Shown one piece after another: positions 1 to 6,178 of a stretch of 6,853 nt of DNA. Positions within the stretch are counted from its first letter, which is position 1. Each line of letters opens with the position of its first letter. The stretch is from Nitrosomonas sp. UBA6494 (lineage in GTDB: Bacteria > Pseudomonadota > Gammaproteobacteria > Burkholderiales > Nitrosomonadaceae). The stretch spans positions 11,500 through 18,352 of the forward strand of contig DJMI01000053.1 of NCBI GenBank assembly GCA_002435335.1. The letters run 5' to 3'. Below the pieces are notes generated by a model. That model saw only the letters and a program-made list of their open reading frames with translations. It had not been told where the DNA came from and did not search any database. The position numbers and the translations under genes were made by a program.

Positions 1-416
1 GCGGTAGCGTCTGCCGTGACATTGGGACGCGCTTCGTAAATGATGCCGATGACACCTAAAGGCACGCGCATTTTCCCCACTTGGATGCCGGAAGGACGGT
101 AATTCAGTCCGCTGATTTCACCGATCGGATCGGCCAATGCGGCAATCTGCAATAAACCTTCCGCCATTGTCGCCACACCCTTAGCGGACAAGGTCAGACG
201 ATCGATCATCGATGCTTCCAATCCTTTGGCACGCGCGTGATCCAAATCCTTGGCGTTCGCCGCCAACAACAAAGCTTCGTCGCGCCGAATGGCTTGCGCC
301 ATTGCTGTCAGTGCCTGGTTTTTTGCGGCTGTTTCTGCTTTAGCAACCAGTCGTGCCGCCGCGCGCGCTTGCTGACCGACAGATCGCATATAATTTTTGA
401 TATCTGCAGTATCCAT
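1..416 (-). CDS. proA: Glutamate-5-semialdehyde dehydrogenase (gamma-glutamyl phosphate reductase), N-terminal part
   Basis: ProA reduces L-glutamyl-5-phosphate to glutamate-5-semialdehyde with NADPH. This is the second step of proline synthesis from glutamate, in the cytoplasm. The visible 138 codons (of about 420 in the family) run off the left edge. They start MDTADIKNYM and contain the family's N-terminal landmarks: a helix with KNQAL, the segment ANAKDLDHARAKGL (about residues 53-66), a DRLTLS motif, and near the cut the signature VPLGVIGIIYEARPNVTADA (about 119-138), where the cofactor-binding core begins. The catalytic cysteine lies outside the window. I chose the ATG at 414-416 because the N-terminus has the expected length. 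No clear Shine-Dalgarno precedes it (upstream reads AGCGATTTAATTCC), and none precedes the in-frame ATG at codon 10. A TATAAT box lies about 32 bp upstream. The family assignment is secure and the exact start is slightly less so. Confidence 0.97.
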   Translation of the reverse strand, partial: MDTADIKNYMRSVGQQARAAARLVAKAETAAKNQALTAMAQAIRRDEALLLAANAKDLDHARAKGLEASMIDRLTLSAKGVATMAEGLLQIAALADPIGEISGLNYRPSGIQVGKMRVPLGVIGIIYEARPNVTADAT

Positions 417-447
417 GGAATTAAATCGCTATGAGATTGATTGCGCG

Positions 448-453
448 ATTATA
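448..453 (-). promoter_or_regulatory. Candidate -10 box of a proA promoter
   Basis: The minus strand reads TATAAT here, an exact sigma-70 -10 hexamer, 31 bp upstream of the proA ATG. This would give a leader of about 25 nt. No good -35 hexamer lies 16-19 bp upstream (the best are GCAATT-like), so the promoter may be activator-dependent or weak. An 8-bp palindrome, TTGTACAA, at 484-491 lies about 30 bp further upstream and could be an operator, but this is speculative. The box separates proA from the fold-back element and cca, which suggests that proA is transcribed independently. Confidence 0.35.
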
Positions 454-513
454 GTACAGGATGGGCGGTTAATTGCAGATCGCTTGTACAAAGAATAGGG
501 GTTCTTTAAACTT

Positions 514-533
514 AGGAGCCTGTCGAGCTTAAG
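514..533 (+). repeat. Left terminal inverted repeat of the fold-back element
   Basis: It begins AGGAGCCTGTCGAG and ends CTTAAG. It matches the complement of 658-677 at 16 of 20 positions without gaps. Two bases further out on each side the match stops, so the element's true tip may be at 512 or 514. Confidence 0.6.
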
Positions 534-657
534 CAATCTTAGCGAGCCAAGTGGGAGAACGAGTGTGGGTTTTCTTAATTTTGGGGCGCATAGTTAATCT
601 ATGCAACGAAAAATTGAGGAAATATGAACCGTTATCCCACTGGTGCCGTAGATTAGC

Positions 658-677
658 CTTAAGTCCGATAAGCTCCT
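658..677 (-). repeat. Right terminal inverted repeat of the fold-back element
   Basis: Read on the minus strand it begins AGGAGCTTATCGGA and ends CTTAAG, mirroring 514-533. It ends 41 bp downstream of the cca stop codon in the direction of cca transcription, so it would be the first part of the element to be transcribed from cca. Confidence 0.6.
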
Positions 678-718
678 GGAAACCATCATTTGGATGGATT
701 GTGATGCGCTGCACAGAT

Positions 719-1957
719 TCAATGGGATTTGATCGCATCTGAAATTTTGGCGATACGGGCTGCCCGCACCTGAGTGCGTATCATGGCGGCCAATGCCGAC
801 GGATCTTGTGTTTTTTGCCGTAATTCGAAAGCGATAGCGCCCGCATCCACAGTTTTTGCCGCGAAAAATGCTTTTTGGAAATGGGTAATCGGATGATAGG
901 GTTTGTTTGCGTAACCCGGGCGTCCATGGAAATCGCTGGCACAAGCTTGTAAAAACTCATCAAACCGTGTCGGCTTGCGGTAGGCATCGACGGCTTGCAG
1001 CATATCGGTGATGGTTGACGCACGTAATTCGAGCGCCCGATGTACGTCGCCGTGATAGCGAGCGACCAGCAACGCCAGATCACGGCAATCGTTCGGCACG
1101 CGGATACGTTCGCATAGGTTCTGCGTCAATTCGATGCTGCGCGTTTCGTGGTCGATATGCCGCGGCCATTGTTCCGGGGGGGTGGTGCCTTTGCCGAGAT
1201 CATGCATCAATGTGGCAAACCGTACCGACAGGGAATAGTTGTTTGTTGCGGCGTGGTCTACCGCCAGCATGGTGTGTACACCGGTATCGATTTCAGGGTG
1301 TGCGTGTGCAGGCTGAGGTACGCCGAACAGCACATCGACCTCCGGCATGATTCGAGTCAACGCTCCGCATTCGCGCAGCGCATAAAACATTCGCGATGGG
1401 TGTTTCTCCATCAAACCGCGCGAGAGTTCTTGCCAAACCCGTTCTGGTACCAATGCATCCACTTCGCCGTTATGCACCATGTCGCGCATCAGTACCAGGG
1501 TTTCTGTGGCGATATGAAAGCCGAAACGTGCCGCGAACCGGGCTGCTCGAAGAATGCGTACCGGATCTTCGGAAAATGCCGGACTGACATGGCGCAGAAT
1601 CCCGGCTTGCAGATCGGCAACGCCGTTAAACGGATCGATGATGTTCCCGTTGGCATCTTTGGCGATCGAGTTGATGGTCAAATCACGCCGCGCCAAATCT
1701 TCTTGCAAGGTTATCTGGGGAGAAGCGTAAATCTCAAACCCTTTGTATCCTAGAGATATTTTTCGTTCGGTTCTTGCTAATGCGTATTGTTCGTGTGTCT
1801 CCGGGTGCAAAAAAACCGGAAAATCCTTGCCGACCGGACGATAACCCAGGCGTACCATGTCTTCCGGCGAAGCACCGACGACGACATAGTCGTGATCCTG
1901 GACGGGTAATCCAAGCAGCTCGTCGCGCACCGAGCCGCCGACTAAGTAGGTTTTCAC
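719..1957 (-). CDS. cca: CCA-adding tRNA nucleotidyltransferase (multifunctional Cca, class II)
   Basis: Cca builds or repairs the 3'-terminal CCA of tRNAs from CTP and ATP without a nucleic acid template. Forms of this length also carry an HD domain with phosphohydrolase activities. The 412 residues equal the length of the E. coli protein and follow it throughout. The N-terminal head has the GGSVRD loop (7-12) and the metal-binding pair D21/D23 in QDHDY. EDLARRDLTIN lies at 86-96, and SPAFSEDPVRILRAARFAARFG at about 125-146 continues the neck. The HD domain has HPEIDTGVHT (220-229) and the His-Asp pair H252/D253 in MHDLGKG. The start codon is GTG: translation from it gives MKTYLVGG, exactly at the conserved N-terminus, and only 3 bp separate it from the slt stop codon. 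The ribosome-binding site is weak, so translational coupling to slt is plausible. No residue of these motifs is missing. Confidence 0.97.
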   Translation of the reverse strand: MKTYLVGGSVRDELLGLPVQDHDYVVVGASPEDMVRLGYRPVGKDFPVFLHPETHEQYALARTERKISLGYKGFEIYASPQITLQEDLARRDLTINSIAKDANGNIIDPFNGVADLQAGILRHVSPAFSEDPVRILRAARFAARFGFHIATETLVLMRDMVHNGEVDALVPERVWQELSRGLMEKHPSRMFYALRECGALTRIMPEVDVLFGVPQPAHAHPEIDTGVHTMLAVDHAATNNYSLSVRFATLMHDLGKGTTPPEQWPRHIDHETRSIELTQNLCERIRVPNDCRDLALLVARYHGDVHRALELRASTITDMLQAVDAYRKPTRFDEFLQACASDFHGRPGYANKPYHPITHFQKAFFAAKTVDAGAIAFELRQKTQDPSALAAMIRTQVRAARIAKISDAIKSH

Positions 1958-1960
1958 CGT

Positions 1961-3880
1961 TTATTTCGCTCGCACCACGCCGAGCCGTTCTTTCAGCGTC
2001 GGTGCGTCATGACCATGCTCAAGCACTTGCGCGTAATACATGGAATTTTTTAGCACTTTTTTGACATAATCGCGCGTTTCATTGAAGGGAATGGTTTCGG
2101 CGTAGATTGCGCCTTCCAAAGCTATTTTGTCGTCACGCCAACGCTTGGCACGTCCCGGCCCGGCATTATAAGCGGCGGAAGCCAATAGCGGCTGATTGTC
2201 GAGTGTGCCGAGTACATGCTTGAGATAATACGTGCCCAATTGCAGGTTGGTGTTGACGTCCACCACGAGATGCTGGCGAAAATTGGTAATGCCCAGTTGC
2301 TTGGCGACCCAATCAGCGGTGGCGGGCATCAATTGCATTAAACCGGTTGCACCGGCGTGCGATTTAATGTCGGCGATGAAGCGGCTTTCTTGCCGGATCA
2401 AACCGTAAACCCAAGCTTCATCGAGTTGATGCCGTTGCAGGACTTTTTTGAGTGTTTCGCGATGCGGCGACAGAAAACGCAAATGGAAATCGTGTTGTTC
2501 GACGGTTCTGTTCGCGGTATTGATTGCGCGATCGTATAAGCCGTTCCGCCGTGCTACTTCGGCAGCGGCCAGTAGCTCGGCATCGCTAAAATTGCGTATG
2601 GTCCAGCTCCATTCGCGTAAGGCTTCTGTGCGTAAATTCATGCGGGAAAAAGCCAATGCACGCTTTAACCCCGGTTTTTTTTCCATTACGCTGATTTCAC
2701 TGACGTTAACTCGGTAAGCATTGTCGGCAATGCTCAATGATGTGCCGAGTTCTTCGCGTGCCAATTGGCCATAAAAGCTGTGTTCATTGCTCAGCGGGAT
2801 CCATAATTTGTTTGCATCTAGTGTATTGCCTTTGGTTTTTAATGCGCGTGCCTTCCAGTAACGCCAGGTGTCTACTTGCTGCTCGGTGGCGGACATTTTG
2901 TCGATAGCGATCAAGACTTCATCCCAGTTGCCGGCGCGCAAGGCTGCGCGTGCATGCCAAGCGAGTACGGTATCGGTAGGCGGGTAGGGGTATTTCGGAG
3001 CTCGAGCTTCTTTAAACCAATCTAGTGCTCGTGCATCGTGCCGCATAGCAGCGCGCTGTCCCAGTTTTCCTAAAAAATAGGAACGATCGGATACGGTCAA
3101 CTGGTTTCTGATTTTTAACCAATGCGCATAAGCCTGATCGGTATCGTTGCGTAACAGTCGTTGTAAGGCAAATAGTGCAATTTCGCGGTCGCTGCGAGAG
3201 CCAATTTTATCTTTTTGCGTCTCCAAATAGCGTTGCGGATTCTTGGCGGCGGCATTGAGATCGCTGCTATTGAGTGTATTGCCCGAAGGCAAATAGCGAC
3301 TAACGTGTTGTGCGACACTGGTTTGATCTTCTTCCAAAGCCAATCGAATTCGAGACCAGATATCTTCGATTGAAACTTGCCCGGCGGTGATCAGCGCTTG
3401 AAAAACCGGTGTGCAACTGTCTGGTTGACTGGTTGCTGTGAACCAGAGGGGTTTGGCATCGGCTAAAATCGTTTTGTCGTTTACTGTTAGCCGATATTGA
3501 TAATAATAGCATAATAACTCGTTGTCTTTATTAACTAATGTTGGGTATTCGGCTGCAAATAATGACCATTGCCGATTTTTTCCCAATGCTTTGAGCCAAT
3601 CCGCGCGTAGGCGATCGCCAACCAAATCATCTTCGTAACGCGCTAAAAAAGATTGAATATTGCTGATATTGGTAGTATGCAATTGCATACGCAGCTGATA
3701 AAACTCAACGTACGGCCAGAGTGCATGGCGTTGTAAGCGCGCGGCGTATTCGTTTAGCCGTTTACCATTTCCGGATTGAAAAGCTTCCCGGGCGCTCAGA
3801 AAATCGCTGTCCGGGTTTGCCGCTAGCGTTCCTGCAACAACGAAAAGAATTAATCCTAGCAACCAATTTTTCATAACCAT
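1961..3880 (-). CDS. slt: Soluble lytic murein transglycosylase (Slt70-like)
   Basis: This enzyme cleaves the MurNAc-GlcNAc bond of peptidoglycan in the periplasm, releasing 1,6-anhydro-muropeptides. From the chosen ATG it is 639 residues, close to E. coli Slt70 (645). The N-terminus MVMKNWLLGLILFVVAGTLA is a signal peptide with likely cleavage near TLA/ANPD. The next 450 or so residues are helical repeat sequence typical of the U-shaped and linker domains. The C-terminal lysozyme-like domain has VYGLIRQESRF, with the catalytic Glu (codon 2387-2389, residue 498), then ATGLMQLMPATA, LGTYYLKHVL and SAAYNAGPGRAKRW. The start is uncertain. A second ATG two codons on (3874) gives MKNWLL. A GTG at 3940 adds 20 residues ahead of the signal peptide and has a faint GGGA upstream. 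Neither ATG has a good Shine-Dalgarno. I prefer the ATGs because they put the signal peptide at the N-terminus. It is followed at once by cca. Confidence 0.94.
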   Translation of the reverse strand: MVMKNWLLGLILFVVAGTLAANPDSDFLSAREAFQSGNGKRLNEYAARLQRHALWPYVEFYQLRMQLHTTNISNIQSFLARYEDDLVGDRLRADWLKALGKNRQWSLFAAEYPTLVNKDNELLCYYYQYRLTVNDKTILADAKPLWFTATSQPDSCTPVFQALITAGQVSIEDIWSRIRLALEEDQTSVAQHVSRYLPSGNTLNSSDLNAAAKNPQRYLETQKDKIGSRSDREIALFALQRLLRNDTDQAYAHWLKIRNQLTVSDRSYFLGKLGQRAAMRHDARALDWFKEARAPKYPYPPTDTVLAWHARAALRAGNWDEVLIAIDKMSATEQQVDTWRYWKARALKTKGNTLDANKLWIPLSNEHSFYGQLAREELGTSLSIADNAYRVNVSEISVMEKKPGLKRALAFSRMNLRTEALREWSWTIRNFSDAELLAAAEVARRNGLYDRAINTANRTVEQHDFHLRFLSPHRETLKKVLQRHQLDEAWVYGLIRQESRFIADIKSHAGATGLMQLMPATADWVAKQLGITNFRQHLVVDVNTNLQLGTYYLKHVLGTLDNQPLLASAAYNAGPGRAKRWRDDKIALEGAIYAETIPFNETRDYVKKVLKNSMYYAQVLEHGHDAPTLKERLGVVRAK

Positions 3881-3935
3881 ATTAAATGAGCAAAACTGGC
3901 TAAAATGAGATGACAGATTGCAATCGACCGGTACG

Positions 3936-3955
3936 GCCACGGAGATTCCCGTGAC
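3936..3955 (-). terminator. Short hairpin in the gdhA 3' region
   Basis: On the minus strand GTCACGG and CCGTGGC form a 7-bp stem (one G-U pair) around a 6-nt loop, beginning about 25 nt after the gdhA stop codon. There is no following U-run, so it is not a canonical intrinsic terminator. It may be a 3'-end stabilising structure or a weak terminator between gdhA and slt. Confidence 0.25.
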
Positions 3956-3980
3956 TATCCCGGTTAATTTGATGAGGTAA

Positions 3981-5324
3981 TCAGATGACGCCTTGGTTCA
4001 GCATGGCATCGGCGACTTTGACAAATCCGGCGATATTGGCGCCATTGACATAATTTACACTGCCATCGGGATTGGTGCCGTATTTTAAGCAAGATCTGTG
4101 TATTGCCTGCATGATTTCTTTTAAGCGCGCATCGACTTCTTCGCGTGTCCAGGACAAGCGCATCGCATTCTGACTCATTTCCAACCCCGATGTTGCAACA
4201 CCGCCGGCGTTACTTGCTTTGCCCGGTGCGTAAAGAATCTTGTTATGGATGAAACATTCCACCGCATCGGCGGTTGACGGCATATTGGCGCCTTCCGCCA
4301 CGCAGATGACGCCGTTCTTGACCAAAGTGCGAGCATCGTCGCCATTCAATTCGTTTTGCGTTGCGCAAGGTAGCGCTACCTGCACGGGTACATCCCAGGG
4401 TTTCGCACCAGGCAAGTAGGTAACGTTGACGCGCCGTGCATATTCGTCAAGGCGTGCATATAAGTGATTCTTCACTTCGGCCAGTACCGCCAGTTTTTCA
4501 GGGGTAAAGCCGGCTTCATCGACGATGGTGCCGCTGGAATCGGATACGGTAACCACTTTGGCGCCTTGCGACATGGCTTTTTCTACTGCAAATTGCGCTA
4601 CGTTGCCTGAACCGGATACCGATACCCGCATTCCTTCCAGAGATCTGCCGACATGTTTTAAAATTTCCTCTGCAAAATAGACCGTGCCATAGCCGGTTGC
4701 TTCCGGGCGGATCAACGATCCGCCAAAACTTAGTCCTTTGCCGGTGAATACGCAATCCGCACGATTGGATAATTTTTTCATCATGCCGGCCATGAAACCG
4801 ACTTCGCGTCCGCCAACACCGATATCACCTGCCGGAACATCCGTGTCCGATCCGATATGGCGGAATAGTTCGCTGACGAAGCCCTGGCAGAAGCGCATCA
4901 CTTCACCGGGGCTCTTGCCTTTGGGATCGAAATCGGAACCGCCTTTGCCGCCGCCCATCGGTAAGGTGGTCAGCGCATTTTTAAAGGTTTGCTCGAAAGC
5001 CAGGAATTTAAGAATGGATAAATTGACCGAAGGATGAAAGCGAATGCCGCCTTTATAAGGACCGATAGAAGAACTGTGTTGAATCCGATAACCGCGATTA
5101 ACCTTGACTTCACCGTGATCGTCCACCCAGGAGACGCGAAAGATGATCACGCGCTCCGGTTCGACCAGTCGATCCAGTAATCCATGCTCGGCATAGCGAG
5201 GGTGTTCGGTAATATATGGCCATAGACTTTCAATGACTTCGGTTACTGCTTGCATGTATTCTGGTTGGTTAGGATTGCGCTCGGCGACATAGGCGCTGAA
5301 TTCTTGAAGGCTCTTATATTTCAT
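3981..5324 (-). CDS. gdhA: NADP-specific glutamate dehydrogenase
   Basis: It catalyses the reversible reductive amination of 2-oxoglutarate with ammonium and NADPH to give glutamate. It is a cytoplasmic homohexamer in the family and an entry point for ammonium assimilation. The 447 residues equal the E. coli GdhA length and align without visible gaps. Key sites: IGPYKGGIRFHPSVN (87-101), the substrate and catalytic segment LPMGGGKGGSDFDPKGKS (121-138) with K127 as the expected catalytic lysine, D167 in PAGDIGVGGREVGF, RPEATGYG (206-213), and the Rossmann turn VSGSGNVAQFA (236-246) followed by VSDSSGT. The C-terminus ends ANIAGFVKVADAMLNQGVI, as in the E. coli enzyme. The NADP assignment comes from similarity to this form and is not tested here. 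The ATG has a good ribosome-binding site, GGGGA at 5332-5336, six bases upstream. It is divergent from rpmB, and slt follows about 100 bp downstream. Confidence 0.98.
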   Translation of the reverse strand: MKYKSLQEFSAYVAERNPNQPEYMQAVTEVIESLWPYITEHPRYAEHGLLDRLVEPERVIIFRVSWVDDHGEVKVNRGYRIQHSSSIGPYKGGIRFHPSVNLSILKFLAFEQTFKNALTTLPMGGGKGGSDFDPKGKSPGEVMRFCQGFVSELFRHIGSDTDVPAGDIGVGGREVGFMAGMMKKLSNRADCVFTGKGLSFGGSLIRPEATGYGTVYFAEEILKHVGRSLEGMRVSVSGSGNVAQFAVEKAMSQGAKVVTVSDSSGTIVDEAGFTPEKLAVLAEVKNHLYARLDEYARRVNVTYLPGAKPWDVPVQVALPCATQNELNGDDARTLVKNGVICVAEGANMPSTADAVECFIHNKILYAPGKASNAGGVATSGLEMSQNAMRLSWTREEVDARLKEIMQAIHRSCLKYGTNPDGSVNYVNGANIAGFVKVADAMLNQGVI

Positions 5325-5347
5325 CTCAATTCCCCGGTAAATGAAAG

Positions 5348-5376
5348 GTTATTTGCAAATAGTCCAATTTTGCCAA
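5348..5376 (-). promoter_or_regulatory. Candidate gdhA promoter
   Basis: On the minus strand TTGGCA (5371-5376, 5 of 6 to the -35 consensus) is followed after 17 bp by AATAAC (5348-5353, 4 of 6 to the -10 consensus). Transcription would start near 5341, leaving a leader of about 17 nt that includes the GGGGA ribosome-binding site. The palindrome ATTTGCAAAT (5351-5360) overlaps the -10, a suitable place for a repressor. Other weak hexamer pairs exist in this AT-rich spacer. Confidence 0.3.
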
Positions 5377-5476
5377 ATTAATTTGCAAGCTGCACTGTAT
5401 TTTTATTAAAAAAGGGATTATTGCAAAAGTTTTTTGGCTGTAGTTGATAAAACGATGCGTTTGGCAATTTTTGCAA
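5351..5476. repeat. Cluster of four TTGCAA palindromes in the gdhA/rpmB spacer
   Basis: The gene-free spacer (5325-5645) is AT-rich. Its gdhA-proximal half holds TTGCAA at 5353-5358, 5383-5388, 5421-5426 and 5471-5476. The first is part of the 10-bp palindrome ATTTGCAAAT. The second repeats ATTTGCAA exactly 30 bp away, about three helical turns. They may be operator half-sites for a regulator of gdhA, but AT-rich composition can also produce them. The rest of the spacer has T-runs, CAA-rich sequence and the rpmB promoter. I see no gene or RNA in it. Confidence 0.3.
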
Positions 5477-5580
5477 CGATTTTTTTATGAGTTTTTTGAT
5501 CGATGACAACCATCACAACAACAATAAAACACAATGACGGAGAAATCGTGATTTATTTGTTGCTGCTGCTGAGATAACAT

Positions 5581-5610
5581 TTGAGCTATTGCTACAAGTA
5601 AAGTTATAAT
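5581..5610 (+). promoter_or_regulatory. rpmB-rpmG promoter
   Basis: TTGAGC (5581-5586, 4 of 6 to the -35 consensus) and a perfect TATAAT (5605-5610) are separated by 18 bp. Transcription would start near 5617, giving a leader of about 29 nt before the L28 start codon. This is a simple housekeeping sigma promoter arrangement. No L28-binding leader structure is visible in so short a leader. Confidence 0.6.
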
Positions 5611-5645
5611 AGCAACCTTTTGATATTTGGATGGAGTGCGTCGGT

Positions 5646-5882
5646 ATGGCACGAGTATGTGAAGTTACGGGTAAGAAACCAATGTCAGGGCATAATGTTT
5701 CTCACGCAAATAATAAAACCAAAAGACGTTTCTTGCCGAATTTGCAACGCCGTAAATTCTGGGTAGAAAGTGAGAATCGGTGGATCAGCCTGCGATTGTC
5801 GAACGCTGCGCTGCGTACTATCGATAAAAATGGTATCGATTCGGTGCTGGCAGAGATGCGTGCGGCGGGTAAGGATATTTAA
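5646..5882 (+). CDS. rpmB: 50S ribosomal protein L28
   Basis: L28 is a small basic protein of the large ribosomal subunit. The 78 residues equal the E. coli length and carry the whole family pattern: MARVCEVTGKKP at the start, SHANNKTKRRFLPNLQ (about 24-39), RKFWVESENRWISLRLS (about 41-57), and the C-terminal IDKNGIDSVLAEMRAAG. It has one cysteine and no CXXC pair, so it is the zinc-free form. The ATG at 5646 is chosen over an in-frame ATG at 5631, because the GGAG at 5633-5636 sits 9 nt before it and family members begin M(A/S)RVC. It is first in the pair with rpmG, 32 bp before it, and divergent from gdhA. Confidence 0.98.
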   Translation: MARVCEVTGKKPMSGHNVSHANNKTKRRFLPNLQRRKFWVESENRWISLRLSNAALRTIDKNGIDSVLAEMRAAGKDI

Positions 5883-5914
5883 TCGCCACATGTTACGAAT
5901 AAGAGGTTATTAAG

Positions 5915-6070
5915 ATGCGTGAAAAAATAAAACTGGAATCTTCGGCGGGGACTGGACATTTCTATACGACAACCAAAAATAAACGGGCAAAACCGGAAAA
6001 AATTGAAATTATGAAATTTGATCCTGTCGTAAGAAAGCACGTCAAATATAAAGAAACAAAACTGAAATAA
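5915..6070 (+). CDS. rpmG: 50S ribosomal protein L33
   Basis: L33 is a small protein of the large subunit near the tRNA exit site. This gene encodes 51 residues, starting MREKIKLESSAGTGHFYTTT, with KNKRAKPEKIEIMKFDPVVRKHVKYKE following. It lacks the MAKG extension of E. coli L33 (55 residues). Upstream of the ATG the frame meets a stop at 5900-5902, so no longer form is possible. AAGAGG at 5901-5906 is a good ribosome-binding site with 8-nt spacing. There is no cysteine, so it is the zinc-independent type. It lies 32 bp after rpmB and should share its transcript, the usual rpmB-rpmG arrangement. No convincing intrinsic terminator is seen in the 108 bp that follow. Confidence 0.98.
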   Translation: MREKIKLESSAGTGHFYTTTKNKRAKPEKIEIMKFDPVVRKHVKYKETKLK

Positions 6071-6178
6071 ACTTCATTTAAGTCATTCCACTGGTTGCTG
6101 AAGTTCGATTCTTATTGCTGTTGTATTGATGCCGAAGCAACTGTTTCTCGAAGCTGAGCATTCTGACCGATTTGAAAA

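Larger units (their letters stand above)
512..679. mobile_element. Fold-back, MITE-like non-autonomous element between cca and proA
   Basis: This roughly 168-bp stretch is an imperfect inverted repeat along its whole length, centred near position 596. The outer 20 bp (514-533 against the complement of 658-677) match at 16 of 20 positions, sharing AGGAGC, a central TCG and CTTAAG, and all four differences are transitions. Inside these, GTGGGAGAAC (551-560) matches GTGGGATAAC (complement of 631-640), AATCT (535-539) matches the complement of 650-654, and a segment TTTC..TNAATTTT recurs in both arms. The centre is a perfect 6-bp stem, GCATAG (588-593) with CTATGC (599-604), around a 5-nt loop. 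AAAC occurs immediately outside both ends (508-511 and 680-683), a possible 4-bp target duplication. No transposase is encoded; the short open frames across it change with strand and show no recognisable domain. It is probably a decayed or non-autonomous element. The alternative is a large transcript hairpin unrelated to transposition. Confidence 0.6.

Noticed and set aside
529..742. Short open frames on both strands (63-69 codons) across the fold-back element
   Set aside because: They cross the inverted repeats and the cca 3' end, have no recognisable transposase motif, and their presence on both strands follows from the element's symmetry.
1148..1753. Plus-strand 201-codon open frame opposite cca
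   Set aside because: It lies entirely antisense to a fully conserved cca gene, shows no recognisable domain and is best explained as a shadow of its codon usage.
5517..5562. CAACAATAAA and TTTATTTGTTG inverted repeat upstream of the rpmB promoter
   Set aside because: The arms are low-complexity, bulged and 22 nt apart, and lie upstream of the start of transcription. Probably chance in CAA-rich sequence.
5631..5645. Upstream ATG adding five residues to L28
   Set aside because: It would overlap the ribosome-binding site GGAG at 5633-5636, and family members start at MARVC.
6070..6105. Inverted repeat AACTTCA/TGAAGTT after rpmG as a terminator
   Set aside because: The stem is 7 bp and AT-rich with a 22-nt loop and no strong T-run on the plus strand. 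It is too weak to call.
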